Assembly: GCA_039649115.1 (NCBI GenBank)
Contig: JBBWZQ010000049.1
Location: 1 to 35,175, forward strand
DNA length: 35,175 nt
Reading direction: 5' to 3'
Source of the DNA: DATEJJ01 sp039649115
GTDB lineage: Bacteria; Actinomycetota; Actinomycetes; Mycobacteriales; Micromonosporaceae
The first letter of the stretch is position 1, and each line of letters opens with the position of its first letter. Below are positions 1 through 9,856 of the stretch, piece by piece. The notes under the pieces were generated by a model that saw nothing but the letters and a program-made list of their open reading frames with translations, was not told where the DNA came from and did no database searches. The position numbers were made by a program, and so were the translations under genes.

Positions 1-796
1 TTCCGACTCCCGTGAAGGACATCCTGCGTTGTACGACAACGAGTTTGACGGTGCCGGTCGTATCCGGCGCAGCCGACGGTTCGATGATGACGAACCGCGA
101 TATCTGAAGCGCTCATTCGAGCCCGAACCCGAGCCAGCGGACCAGAACAGCCCCGAGACTGGGGACCGCTGGTCTACCTGGGACCTGTCTGCGGCAGGCG
201 AGCGCGGCCCGCAGCCGTACCCGGACTGGCTTGTGACGGAGCTGGCGGCGGTCGACACCGAGCGTGGCGGGGTCAAGACCGGGCAAGCAGCCGACGTCAT
301 GCTCGTGCGCCGCGGTGTGCCTGGCCCGGACCGGCCGACAAGCTGGCGTCGTACCGGCGTGCCTCGGCCGCCAGATGTCCGACCTCCAGTGTCGGTGGAG
401 TCGAAGGGAGGCGATGAGCAGATGACCGCGATTGTCGCGCGGCGGATTCCGCCTGTCCCTGTTCCGACTCCCGTGAAGGACATCCTGCGTTGTACGACAA
501 CGAGTTTGACGGTGCCGGTCGTATCCGGCGCAGCCGACGGTTCGATGATGACGAACCGCGATATCTGAAGCGCTCATTCGAGCCCGAGCCCGAGCCAGCG
601 GACCAGAACAGCCCCGAGACTGGGGACCGCTGGTCTACCTGGGACCTGTCCGCGGCAGGCGAGCGCGGCCCGCAGCCGTACCCGGACTGGCTTGTGACGG
701 AGCTGGCGGCGGTCGACACCGAGCTTGGCGTGGTCAAGACCGGGAAAGAAGCCGACGTCATGCTCGTGCGCCGCGGTGTGCCTGGCACGGACCGGC
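1..796. repeat. 461-bp-period direct duplication of the RIO kinase 5' region
   Basis: Bases 1-335 and 462-796 align without gaps and differ at about 7 positions (near 127, 189, 264, 270, 284, 288 and 326 of the left copy). Each copy carries the same GAAGGA ribosome-binding site, TTG start and first ~102 codons. Five of the seven differences lie in the last 75 bp, and several change amino acids. The left copy reaches the window edge, so its true start is not visible. The geometry fits a tandem duplication of a unit holding upstream DNA plus the gene head. Bases 336-461 would then be the upstream DNA of the intact copy. Confidence 0.93.
29..568 (+). pseudogene. Truncated duplicate of the RIO-type kinase gene
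   Basis: A TTG start at 29, preceded by GAAGGA, opens a frame whose first ~102 codons copy the N-terminus of the intact kinase at 490-1413. After base 335 the similarity stops. The frame then runs through unrelated sequence and into the start region of the intact gene, in a different frame, ending at 568. The copy lacks the catalytic lysine, the HGD catalytic loop and the metal-binding Asp, so it cannot be a kinase. In the nucleotide loop the intact KTGKEADV reads KTGQAADV, and ELGVVK reads ERGGVK, which suggests relaxed constraint. An N-terminal fragment could still be translated because the start signals are intact. Confidence 0.85.
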
Positions 797-1413
797 AGTG
801 TCTGCTGGCGGCCAAGCGGTATCGGGCGGCGGAGCATCGTATGTTCCACCGCGACGCCGGGTATCTGGAGGGTCGTCGCGTACGCGAGTCGCGCACCAAC
901 CGGGCGATGGCCAAACGCACCGGATTCGGTAAGGAGATCATCGCCGGGCAGTGGGCGGCAGCCGAGTTCGGTGCCCTGTACCGGCTCTGGGAGGTCGGCA
1001 CCGAGCTGGGCGGACAGATCGTCCCGTACCCGGTGCAGATCGTCGGCACCGAACTGCTGTTGGAGTTCCTCGGCACGGATGATGGGCATGCCGCACCGAG
1101 GCTGGCCCAGTTGCGTCCAGAGCCGAAGGAGCTGGCGAACCTGTGGCAGCAGCTCGTGGACGCGATGACGGTGCTGGCCCGGTGCCAGATCGCCCATGGT
1201 GACCTGTCGGCGTACAACATCCTGGTAGCCGAGGGGCGGCTGGTCCTGATCGACCTACCGCAGGTGGTCGACGTGGTGTCGAATCCGCACGGTGCGCGCT
1301 TCGTGCACCGGGACGTACAGAATGTCGCCACGTGGTTCGCGTCCCGGGGAATGACTGGCATCGACGTCGATGAGCTGACGCGTGAGTTGCTGGGCGAATC
1401 TGGCGTGCGGTAG
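490..1413 (+). CDS. RIO-type atypical serine/threonine kinase
   Basis: A 307-aa cytoplasmic protein of the RIO kinase family. The acidic/basic low-complexity N-terminus (1-60, with RFDDDEPRYLKR and RWSTWD) is followed by the nucleotide loop KTGKEADV (83-90), the ATP-anchoring lysine in AAKRYR (Lys109), the catalytic loop HGDLSAYN (Asp238, Asn243) and the metal-binding LIDLPQ (Asp255). RIO proteins lack the activation loop and substrate lobe of canonical kinases. Their bacterial substrates are largely unknown, so ATPase/kinase activity is inferred from motifs only. The TTG start is chosen because GAAGGA (475-480) lies 9 nt upstream. A truncated copy precedes the gene and a degenerate remnant follows it. 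No partner gene is visible. Confidence 0.9.
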   Translation: MYDNEFDGAGRIRRSRRFDDDEPRYLKRSFEPEPEPADQNSPETGDRWSTWDLSAAGERGPQPYPDWLVTELAAVDTELGVVKTGKEADVMLVRRGVPGTDRQCLLAAKRYRAAEHRMFHRDAGYLEGRRVRESRTNRAMAKRTGFGKEIIAGQWAAAEFGALYRLWEVGTELGGQIVPYPVQIVGTELLLEFLGTDDGHAAPRLAQLRPEPKELANLWQQLVDAMTVLARCQIAHGDLSAYNILVAEGRLVLIDLPQVVDVVSNPHGARFVHRDVQNVATWFASRGMTGIDVDELTRELLGESGVR

Positions 1414-1425
1414 CGGGCAGGTGGC

Positions 1426-1557
1426 GTGGAGGCCGACGTCGTCCTCGCGCACCAACCGTGGGAGGTCGGTACCGAGCCGGGCGCGGATCGTCCGTGCCCG
1501 GTGCGGATCGTCGGTCGAGCCGGCGAGTTGCCGCGCGAATCCGGCGCCGGCGGTGAG
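1426..1557 (+). pseudogene. Degenerate, internally deleted RIO kinase remnant
   Basis: In one frame from 1426 the translation shows three blocks matching the intact kinase in order. EADVVLAHQ resembles EADVMLVRR (residues 87-95). WEVGTEPG followed by PCPVRIVG resembles WEVGTELG and PYPVQIVG (about 167-186). ELPRESG resembles ELLGESG (about 300-305). The DNA matches too: GGGAGGTCGG, CCCGGTGC and GATCGTCGG recur in the same order. The segments between them (about 70 and 110 residues) are missing. I read this as an old copy decayed by deletions, in a gap otherwise expected to separate two convergent genes. It has no ribosome-binding site and no conserved catalytic residues, and the frame continues into antisense of the chemoreceptor gene. 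Confidence 0.7.
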
Positions 1558-3147
1558 TCAGTAGCGGAAGCGGTTGACGAGCCGGTTGAGTTCGTCCGCC
1601 TGGGTGGTCAGTTCCGCCGCGGTCCGGTGCGACCGAGCGATGTGCGTGGTCGTGGTGTGGGCGGCTGCCGCGGCGGCTGCGATGTTCGTCGCGATCCGGG
1701 TGGAGCCTGCTGCGGCGTCGGTGATGCTGCGGTTCATCTCCGCGGTGGTCGCGGTTTGTTCCTCGACCGCGGAGGCGATGGTGAGCTGATAATCGTTGAT
1801 CTTGGCAATCACGGAGGCGATCTGGTTGATCGCGGTGGCCGCGCTCTCGACGTCGATCTGGATCGCGCCGACCCGCCCGATGATGTCCTCGGTGGCCTTG
1901 GCGGTCTCCTGGGCCAGATCCTTGACCTCGCCCGCCACCACAGCGAACCCCTTGCCGGCGTCGCCGGCGCGGGCCGCTTCGATGGTGGCGTTGAGCGCGA
2001 GGAGGTTGGTCTGTTCCGCGATGGACGTGATGACCTTGACGACCTGGCCGATGCCGGCCGACGACTCGCCCAGCTTGGCGACGGTGTCCGTGGTGGCCTG
2101 CGCCGCCGCCATCGCCCGGCTGGCCACGGCCACCGCGTCGTTGGCGTTGATAGAGATCTCGCGGATGGATGTGCCTATCTCCTCGGCGCCTGCCGCGACC
2201 GTCGATACGTTGCCGGAGACCTCGGTGGCGCCGGCCGCCGCGCCCTGCGCCTCGGTGCTGGTCTGCTCGGCAGTGGCAGTGATCTCCGCGCTGATGGCCG
2301 ACAGGCCACCCGCGGATGTGGTCAATGCCTCGGCGGTCGTGGCCACCTGGCCGATCACCTGGTGGACGCCTCCGACAAACCGGTCGAAGCTGCCAGCCAG
2401 CTCACCGAGTTCGTCCGCGCTGCGCCACTCCACCCGGCGGGTCAGGTCGCCATCGCCGTCGGCGATTTCGCCCATCCGCGAGCAGACAAGCCGCAGCGGC
2501 CGCAGCACTGACCGGAAGAATCCAACGGCGATCACCAGAAGCAGGACACAGACCGCGATCATGGAAATCAACGCGACCACGCTGACCCTGCTCTGGGAGC
2601 CTTGGAGGCTGTTGAGGCTCGCCTGCTGCGTCTTGTCGGCATGTTCCCGCAGCTTGTCGAGCGTCGGCATGATGTCGTTGGACGGTTCCAAGTTGCCGAC
2701 CGTCTCCTCGTACGCGGCCTTCGCCGTCTGGCCGCGGACGACGTAGTCATGGCCCTGTTGGAAGAACCGGTCGTAGCCCAGCTTGTCCCGCTGGACCCGG
2801 TCGATCAGCGTCACGATCGCGGCATCCTGGGTGAGTCTCCGCGCGGCGGCGATGTCGCTGTCGAGCTTCTGGCTGGCCTGGACCGCCTGGTCGTAGGTGT
2901 CCTTCCAGAGCTGCTCCCGGTCTGGCTCCGCCGCGGCGACGAGGACGTACATGTTGTTCTGGTCGTCGTAGTTGTAGAAGTCGGTCCGCATGGCCGACAC
3001 GTCGCGGGCCAGCGCCGCGTCGCGCTGCTCGTACTGGCGCAGCGTTCCGGCCGCGCTGCGCGCCGTCGTCAGGGTGACGAGCCCACCGGCGAGGACGACG
3101 CCCGCCAGCGCGCCACCCGCCAACAAGGCTTTGTATGTCAGCCGCAT
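1558..3147 (-). CDS. Methyl-accepting chemotaxis protein
   Basis: A 529-aa membrane chemoreceptor. TM1 is about residues 8-29, an extracytoplasmic four-helix-bundle-type sensor spans about 30-187, and TM2 is about 188-211. A HAMP domain (about 212-265) leads to the cytoplasmic coiled-coil signalling domain, whose hairpin tip shows IAEQTNLLALNATIEAARAG (376-395) and GKGFAVVAGEVKDLA, the CheA/CheW contact region. It ends in NRFRY without the NWETF-type CheR/CheB tether. No che or flagellar genes are nearby, so it is an orphan receptor and its ligand cannot be read from the sequence. The ATG at 3147 has GGGGGA about 6 nt upstream. It is divergent from the Hsp70-like gene and convergent with the RIO kinase locus. 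Confidence 0.95.
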   Translation of the reverse strand: MRLTYKALLAGGALAGVVLAGGLVTLTTARSAAGTLRQYEQRDAALARDVSAMRTDFYNYDDQNNMYVLVAAAEPDREQLWKDTYDQAVQASQKLDSDIAAARRLTQDAAIVTLIDRVQRDKLGYDRFFQQGHDYVVRGQTAKAAYEETVGNLEPSNDIMPTLDKLREHADKTQQASLNSLQGSQSRVSVVALISMIAVCVLLLVIAVGFFRSVLRPLRLVCSRMGEIADGDGDLTRRVEWRSADELGELAGSFDRFVGGVHQVIGQVATTAEALTTSAGGLSAISAEITATAEQTSTEAQGAAAGATEVSGNVSTVAAGAEEIGTSIREISINANDAVAVASRAMAAAQATTDTVAKLGESSAGIGQVVKVITSIAEQTNLLALNATIEAARAGDAGKGFAVVAGEVKDLAQETAKATEDIIGRVGAIQIDVESAATAINQIASVIAKINDYQLTIASAVEEQTATTAEMNRSITDAAAGSTRIATNIAAAAAAAHTTTTHIARSHRTAAELTTQADELNRLVNRFRY

Positions 3148-3457
3148 GCCATTCCCCCATCACCCGAACCTGACTGCTCAATCGGCGGCGGCGGGGTGAA
3201 CCGAAGGTTCTCGGGGAAATGATCTCGCCACGCGGACGTCGCCACCGGGGGATGCAGGCGGCGGCACGGCGGAACCGGCCGGAAGAGTGGTCCCCAGGAG
3301 GCCCGCGACCCGGTCCTCGACACGGACCAGGTGACCTGACGGTGAGCTGGTGCGGGGCCGGCCTGCGCGACGCCTGAACCGGGCGGCACGGTCCCGCCGT
3401 GCGGAGGGGTAGCATGCGGCGGTCCGTGATGGCGGGTCGGTGGGAGGGGCGACCGAG
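3148..3457. other. Divergent intergenic region, MCP / Hsp70-like gene
   Basis: A 310-bp spacer between two divergent starts, so it should hold promoters for both. Visible are a GAACC-GAA-GGTTC inverted repeat (3198-3210) close to the chemoreceptor start and a 6-bp hairpin GCACGG/CCGTGC (3386-3391 with 3397-3402) just before a GGAGGGG. That GGAGGGG precedes an ATG at 3414 whose frame is not the Hsp70-like frame. The real gene is better served by the second purine run at 3443-3449. No confident -35/-10 pair was found and no additional gene is supported. Confidence 0.5.
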
Positions 3458-6172
3458 GTGGCGCAGCCGTACCAACTCGTGGTTGACCTGGGGACCTGCC
3501 ACACCGTCGCGGTGGTGCGACGGGCCGGCGAGGCGCCCCGCCCGCTGCTGTTCGACGGATCGCCGCTGCTGTCCTCCGGCATCTACCGCGCCGAGGACGG
3601 CCGGCTGTCGGTCGGGCGCGATGCGGAGCGCCTGGCCGCGACCGCGCCGAGCCGGTTCGAGCCGTACCCGAAGCGCACCGTGGACGACGGCGCGGTGCTG
3701 CTCGGCGACGGCGCGGTGCCGGTGGTCGAACTGCTCGCCGCGATCCTGCGGCGGGTCACCGCCGAGGCGGCGCAGCAGGGCGGCGACCCGGGCGTCATCA
3801 CGCTGACCTGCCCGGCCGACTGGGGACCGCGCCGCCGCGAGGTGCTGCTGGCCGCCGCCCGGGTCGCGGGCCTGCCGCAGGTGCGGCTGGTGGACGAGCC
3901 GATCGCCGCCGCGACGTACTGCGCCGAGGTGCTCGGCCAGCAGATCCCGCCGGGGCGGTGCCTGCTGGTGTTCGACTTCGGCGGCGGCACACTCGACGTC
4001 ACGGTCGTGCGGCGGGAGGCGCCGCAGCGTCGCCGCGCGGCGCCGGACACCGCCGAGCCAGGGTCGGCGCACCAGGGTCTTCGGGTACTGGCGGTGGGCG
4101 GGCTGGACGATCTGGGCGGGGTGGACGTCGACGCGGCACTGGTCGGGCACCTCGGCCAGCTCGTCTCGCTGCGCGCGCCCCAGGTGTGGCAGCGGCTGAT
4201 GCACCCGCGGGGCACCGGGGACCTGCGCGACCGCAAGGCGTTCTGGGACCAGGTGCGCGGCGCGAAGGAGATGCTGTCGCGGGTCCCCTCGGCGCCGGTA
4301 CCGTTGCCGGGCAGCGACGACGCGGTGCACCTGACGCGGGAGGAGCTGGAGCGGGTCGCCGGGCCGCTGGTGGACCGCGCGGTGGACGAGACGCGCCGGG
4401 TCCTGGAGCGCGCCGGCGTCGATCCCCGTGGCCTCGCCGGCATCCTGCTGGTCGGCGGGTCGAGCCGGATCCCGCTGGTGGCGAGCCGGCTGCACGCCCG
4501 CTTCGGGGTGGCGCCGACGGTACCGGAGCAGCCGGAGCTCCCGGTCGCGTACGGCGGCCTGCTCGTCGGCGCCCCGCCACCGGTAGACACGCCGACGGTC
4601 GCCACGCCGGTGGTACCGCCACCGATGTACCCGCCGGCGCCACCACCGCAGCGCTGGGCGCCGGCACCGGTTCCCGCGGTCGCGGCGCCGCGACCGCCCC
4701 GGCGGCGGCGGCCGGGCCGGACGGCCGTGATCGTGCTGGTGAGCCTGGCCGTGCTCGGGGCGCTGTCCTGGGGCGGCGCCTACGCGGCCAGGTCCATCAA
4801 CAGCGCGGTGCACGGCGCGACCACCGGTGGCACCGGCCACGGCGCGACGGGTGGCAACGGGGGGAGCCTCGCCGCGGTCAAGGGCTTCCCGATCTCGCTG
4901 CCCGGCGGCGCGATCGCCGCGACGGCGCTCGGCACCGACGCCGTCTTCTACGCGACGGTGGACACCGGCAAGACGAACGTGCACGCCGTGCCGCTGGCGG
5001 GGACCGGTGGTGGTCCGCGATGGGACAGGTCGGCGCCCATCGAGCCGGCCGACCTCACCATGAAGGTCGTCAACGGCCTGCTGATCCTGGACGGCAGCAA
5101 GTCCGGCACGAACAACGGCGACGACGCGCGGGCGGTCCTGGACGTGGCCACCGGCAACGTCCTGTGGGAGGGCAGGTGGGAGCAGACGGTGGACATCGAG
5201 TACGTCGGCACCGACGTGATCGTGTCCCGCGACTTCCCGCTGCAGACGCAGCGCGTCAACCTGCGCACCGGCAAGGCGAAATGGACGCACCAGCCGCCGG
5301 CCGGTGTCACCATCGCCTGGTACCCGATGCGGCCCGCGTTGACCTGGCAGGCGGCGGCCGGCTCCGGTACCGCTGCGCTGCCCCGTTCCGGCGGTGCCTT
5401 CCAGGAGTCGTTCGCGGCCGACACGACGAGGATCGTGCAGATGTGGGACGAGGCGGGCCGGGCCGAGGTGCTGAACACCACTTCCGGCCGGCCCGTCGTC
5501 TCGCAGCCGGTGCGGCTCGCCGACGAGTTGAATCAGGTGACCTGGGTGGCATACGACGGTCTGCTGGTCGGCGCCGCCAAGGACGGCGCGGCGGCGCTGA
5601 TCGCCTACCGGCTGGACACCTTGACGGAGGCGTGGCGCTACCGCCTGCCCGCAGGTGCCAGTGTGCAGCTGCTCAAGGGGTGCGGTCAGCACCGGATCTG
5701 CGTGTCCAGCGAGGTGAGCAGCGCGTACCAGGTGATGGCGGTGGACACGGGCACCGGCAAGGCCGCGTGGAGCAGCCCGCTGAGATCCGAGTTCGCCCAC
5801 GAGCCGGGCTGGTACGTGCTGGGCCAGAAGGTCGTGTACGGGTACGTCGGGTTCGTGAGCGTCGGCGACCGCGACGTGCCGGCCAGCCTGCTGGACGACA
5901 GGGGCACGCCGAGCCGGGTGGCCGCGGACACCGCCGTTACCGTGAATGCGGGCGACGGCCGGTACGAGCTGCTGGTCAAGCCGCAGCTGTCCGGCAGCAC
6001 CGTGCACGAGTGCGTCGCTCTGGTGGACGTGGCGACCGGGAAGCAGACGGGCTGGCAGGACGTGGGTGTGTTGACCGGCAAGGCGCGGCTCGCGGTCACC
6101 GGGAACGCGGTGGCCGTCATCAACGAGGGCAAGCTCTATGTCATGCGGGCGCCCGGGCTGGCGGCCAGGTAG
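3458..6172 (+). CDS. Hsp70-like ATPase fused to TM helix and extracytoplasmic beta-propeller
   Basis: A 904-aa fusion. Residues 1-370 are an Hsp70/actin-fold nucleotide-binding domain with phosphate-1 DLGTCHT (10-16), VDEPIAAATY (about 145-154), phosphate-2 DFGGGTLD (173-180) and the adenosine motif LVGGSSRIP (331-339). The Hsp70 substrate-binding and lid domains are absent. A Pro-rich linker (about 373-413), a basic RRRR patch and one TM helix (about 422-444) follow. The remaining ~455 residues, outside the membrane, carry repeats of the D.ATG..W type (DVATGNVLW, DTGTGKAAW, DVATGKQTGW) typical of PQQ/WD40-like propellers. The GTG at 3458 is preferred because GGAGGGG ends 8 nt upstream; GTG 3440 would add 6 residues. 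It probably links cytoplasmic ATP binding to an external ligand or protein, but its function is unknown. Confidence 0.88.
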   Translation: MAQPYQLVVDLGTCHTVAVVRRAGEAPRPLLFDGSPLLSSGIYRAEDGRLSVGRDAERLAATAPSRFEPYPKRTVDDGAVLLGDGAVPVVELLAAILRRVTAEAAQQGGDPGVITLTCPADWGPRRREVLLAAARVAGLPQVRLVDEPIAAATYCAEVLGQQIPPGRCLLVFDFGGGTLDVTVVRREAPQRRRAAPDTAEPGSAHQGLRVLAVGGLDDLGGVDVDAALVGHLGQLVSLRAPQVWQRLMHPRGTGDLRDRKAFWDQVRGAKEMLSRVPSAPVPLPGSDDAVHLTREELERVAGPLVDRAVDETRRVLERAGVDPRGLAGILLVGGSSRIPLVASRLHARFGVAPTVPEQPELPVAYGGLLVGAPPPVDTPTVATPVVPPPMYPPAPPPQRWAPAPVPAVAAPRPPRRRRPGRTAVIVLVSLAVLGALSWGGAYAARSINSAVHGATTGGTGHGATGGNGGSLAAVKGFPISLPGGAIAATALGTDAVFYATVDTGKTNVHAVPLAGTGGGPRWDRSAPIEPADLTMKVVNGLLILDGSKSGTNNGDDARAVLDVATGNVLWEGRWEQTVDIEYVGTDVIVSRDFPLQTQRVNLRTGKAKWTHQPPAGVTIAWYPMRPALTWQAAAGSGTAALPRSGGAFQESFAADTTRIVQMWDEAGRAEVLNTTSGRPVVSQPVRLADELNQVTWVAYDGLLVGAAKDGAAALIAYRLDTLTEAWRYRLPAGASVQLLKGCGQHRICVSSEVSSAYQVMAVDTGTGKAAWSSPLRSEFAHEPGWYVLGQKVVYGYVGFVSVGDRDVPASLLDDRGTPSRVAADTAVTVNAGDGRYELLVKPQLSGSTVHECVALVDVATGKQTGWQDVGVLTGKARLAVTGNAVAVINEGKLYVMRAPGLAAR

Positions 6173-6278
6173 GCGCGTTGCACCCGGGGCGATGTGCGGC
6201 ATCGCGATCCGCTCGCGGCCGGCCGGTACCGGTCGTACCGCTCCGCGGCCGCGCCGGACGAGCGGGCCGGTGTCGAGG

Positions 6279-8990
<2,712 letters not shown>

Positions 8991-9072
8991 GTCGTGCTCC
9001 TCACGTCGGTCTCTCGCCTGAAGTCTCCCGCAACACGCTCCTGATCGCGCGGAGGGCGGGGTGTGCGTTAAG

Positions 9073-9096
9073 CAAACCGTACGTCCGTCTTGTTTG
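9073..9096. promoter_or_regulatory. Imperfect 24-bp palindrome upstream of acnA
   Basis: Two 11-bp arms share CAAAC-N3-ACG in inverted orientation (CAAACCGTACG and CGTCTTGTTTG) around a TC centre, about 85 bp upstream of the acnA GTG. The spacer of about 250 bp to the divergent gene at 9245 is locally A/T-richer here. Size and symmetry are like a TetR- or GntR-type operator, and aconitase genes of actinobacteria are often repressed by a TetR protein, but no regulator gene is in view. This is a candidate only. Confidence 0.3.
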
Positions 9097-9244
9097 TCGC
9101 GCAAGCCGGCCGGCGCCGGTTTCCCCGGTCGATTTTCCACCCGGAGGATCCGCACGGTGACCGGCTGGAGTTTGTCGCACCCGCGTCATGCCAGTAATCT
9201 CGAAATCGATTTTGATCATTGCATGACCGGCGCACACTGCAGGC

Positions 9245-9856
9245 ATGCAGGCAGAGTTCCACCGTACCGATGGCCGCGGTGGCTACGCCGTGATCATTCG
9301 GCGGGATGACGGACTGACGGTCCGCCTGCCGGGCTACGACCGCAAGTGGCGGGTGCCGCACGACCTGGCGCACTTCGTCGCGGAGCGGGAGTTCCGGCTC
9401 GACAAGGGGGTCTTCGGCAGCATCGCGGCCGGAGCGATGTTCAGCAACATGGCGGTCGTGGACGGCCGCCAGCGGTTCGACGCCCAGGTAAGGTCCCGGG
9501 CGGTGCTGCGGGCGCACACCGCGGAGATCGGGATCGCCGAGCTGGTGGCCGGCGTCGTGCACCAGGGGGTGGAGCGCGAGGAGCGCTTCGAGGACGTGCT
9601 GGCCCGCCTCCGGGAGGCGTGGGGCACGGTCCGCCCGGGACCGTGCCCGTACCACCCGGAGACCCTCCGCCGGGTCCTGGCCATCCTGGCCGCGCTCGCG
9701 CAGCGGTGGCAGGCCCTGCCGGAGGGGGAGCGGCTGACGCTGCGCTGGTCGCTACCGGTCGAGGTCAGTGCTGGTGATCGCGTCGCGGTCGCACCAGGAC
9801 GAACCGGTCGACCGGCGTTAGCGCGCCGAACGGGCCGGACACTGCATAGTAGGTGA
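9245..9856 (+). CDS. Hypothetical protein with HDLAHF motif
   Basis: A 203-aa soluble protein with no signal peptide or membrane segment. The N-terminal half contains WRVPHDLAHFVAEREF (about 36-51) followed by GVFGSIAAGAMF. I know this HDL.H arrangement only from uncharacterised actinobacterial proteins, and the two histidines could bind metal (inference). The mid-region is helical and rich in Arg/Glu, and the last ~30 residues (after RWSLPVEV) are basic and look unconserved. That tail overlaps the 3' end of the opposing phosphatase gene by 92 bp. The start lacks a clear purine-rich site. Coding bias supports a real gene; function is unknown. Confidence 0.7.
   Translation: MQAEFHRTDGRGGYAVIIRRDDGLTVRLPGYDRKWRVPHDLAHFVAEREFRLDKGVFGSIAAGAMFSNMAVVDGRQRFDAQVRSRAVLRAHTAEIGIAELVAGVVHQGVEREERFEDVLARLREAWGTVRPGPCPYHPETLRRVLAILAALAQRWQALPEGERLTLRWSLPVEVSAGDRVAVAPGRTGRPALARRTGRTLHSR

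Noticed and set aside
336..461. Possible separate small gene between the two RIO kinase copies (purine run at 404-411 before ATG 422)
   Set aside because: The frame is the tail of the truncated copy and runs into the duplicated start region. No recognisable protein; better explained as duplicated upstream DNA.
3414..3806. ATG 3414 with GGAGGGG as an alternative start of the Hsp70-like gene
   Set aside because: It is in a different frame from the DLGTCHT motif and gives an Arg/Ser/Pro-rich shadow translation. GTG 3458 has its own ribosome-binding site.
6173..6278. Bidirectional terminator between the Hsp70-like gene and acnA
   Set aside because: Several GC palindromes (CGCGGCC/GGCCGCG at 6214-6220 and 6247-6253) exist, but alternatives compete and no stem is clearly dominant.
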